From JBDGSM01 sp042217615 (GTDB taxonomy: Archaea; Nanohalarchaeota; Nanosalinia; Nanosalinales; Nanosalinaceae), in NCBI GenBank assembly GCA_042217615.1, contig JBDGSI010000077.1, positions 1-12,120 of the forward strand: a DNA stretch of 12,120 nucleotides, given 5' to 3'. The stretch's first letter is position 1. The number at the start of each line of letters is the position of its first letter. The notes below the pieces were generated by a model. That model was not told where the DNA came from and ran no database searches. It saw only the letters and a list, made by a program, of their open reading frames with translations. Below, piece after piece: positions 11,904 to 12,120 of the stretch. The translations under genes were made by a program, and so were the position numbers.

Positions 11904-11994
11904 ACACCATATCTTCTTTCACTTTTTTTAGGGTGTGTACTTACCCTATCTTCTTGGCTCTGTGTTATCGGTGCGTTTCTTTATTGGGTAAACT

Positions 11995-12001
11995 GTTAAA
12001 A
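11995..12001 (+). promoter_or_regulatory. TATA-like box of the sulfatase-like gene
   Basis: TTAAAA is centred about 26 nt before the ATG at 12024, which favours that start over an in-frame ATG at 12009. Confidence 0.4.
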
Positions 12002-12023
12002 TCTTCATATGTACTGTAGTTCT

Positions 12024-12120
12024 ATGAGGGATCAAGATTTTCTCGAGGAAGATTGGGATTACGCGATTATACTTGATGCGGCTAGATACGATGTCTTCAA
12101 GGATATGTATAAGGACTACT
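12024..12120 (+). CDS. Sulfatase/alkaline-phosphatase superfamily protein, 3' end cut by window edge
   Basis: Only the first 32 residues are visible. After an acidic start they read W-D-Y-A-I-I-L-D-A-A-R-Y-D-V-F, closely resembling the first strand of haloarchaeal sulfatase-like proteins (W-D-Y-x-V-V-L-D-A-x-R-Y-D). In that strand the Asp binds the metal. In the haloarchaeal proteins I recall, the residue before Arg is Cys; here it is Ala. Such proteins often sit near surface-glycan genes. Partial evidence, so the family call is tentative. Confidence 0.55.
   Translation, partial: MRDQDFLEEDWDYAIILDAARYDVFKDMYKDY

Overview
The window looks like chromosome of a salt-loving archaeon with a small genome. 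Nearly every protein is strongly acidic, most genes have an AT-rich TATA-like box 25-30 nt before the start codon (pointing to leaderless mRNAs), the tRNA genes are archaeal in form and lack an encoded CCA, and several surface proteins have archaeal export signals. Base composition is fairly balanced and slightly AT-rich, unlike the GC-rich Halobacteria. This fits a nanohaloarchaeon (DPANN), but that placement is inference. A run of exactly 100 N at 1811-1910 is an assembly gap.

Layout. 1-2004: a truncated surface lipoprotein gene meets, tail to tail, a leftward group (small Cys-rich pilin-like protein, small SWIM zinc-finger protein, and an unknown protein broken by the gap). 2005-2534: a gene-free stretch that probably encodes a structured RNA on the minus strand behind a strong TATA box. 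2535-5374: a short-chain dehydrogenase, an AI-2E/PerM-type membrane protein on the opposite strand, and a family 4 glycosyltransferase resembling bacterial diacylglycerol glucosyltransferases. 5383-5756: tRNA-Glu(CUC) on the minus strand, with a 126-nt insertion in its D-loop and duplicated 3'-end fragments behind it. 5819-7099: a small histone-fold/coiled-coil-like protein, aspartate decarboxylase PanD and an unknown acidic protein. 7238-8135: a tiny membrane protein with no normal start codon, a cupin, and tRNA-Ala(GGC), also with a duplicated 3' end. 8256-9860: a large secreted beta-propeller-like protein. 9891-10913: two unknown leftward genes. 11040-12120: a DapD-like acyltransferase and the start of a sulfatase/phosphatase-superfamily protein.

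The genes do not form one pathway. Most are single units with their own promoter, as in compact archaeal genomes. Cell-surface and envelope functions recur: lipoprotein, pilin-like protein, glycosyltransferase, secreted propeller and sulfatase-like protein. The metabolic genes (SDR, panD, dapD) stand alone.

The most striking signal belongs to no gene. The palindrome AGGCCT occurs 37 times by manual count, 15 of them as AAGGCCTT, where about 2-3 are expected. It appears in all reading frames and between genes, and it is absent from 9753-11116. The other leading observations are the D-loop insertion and 3'-end duplications at the tRNA genes, the H2A-like histone-fold candidate, and the unidentified structured RNA.
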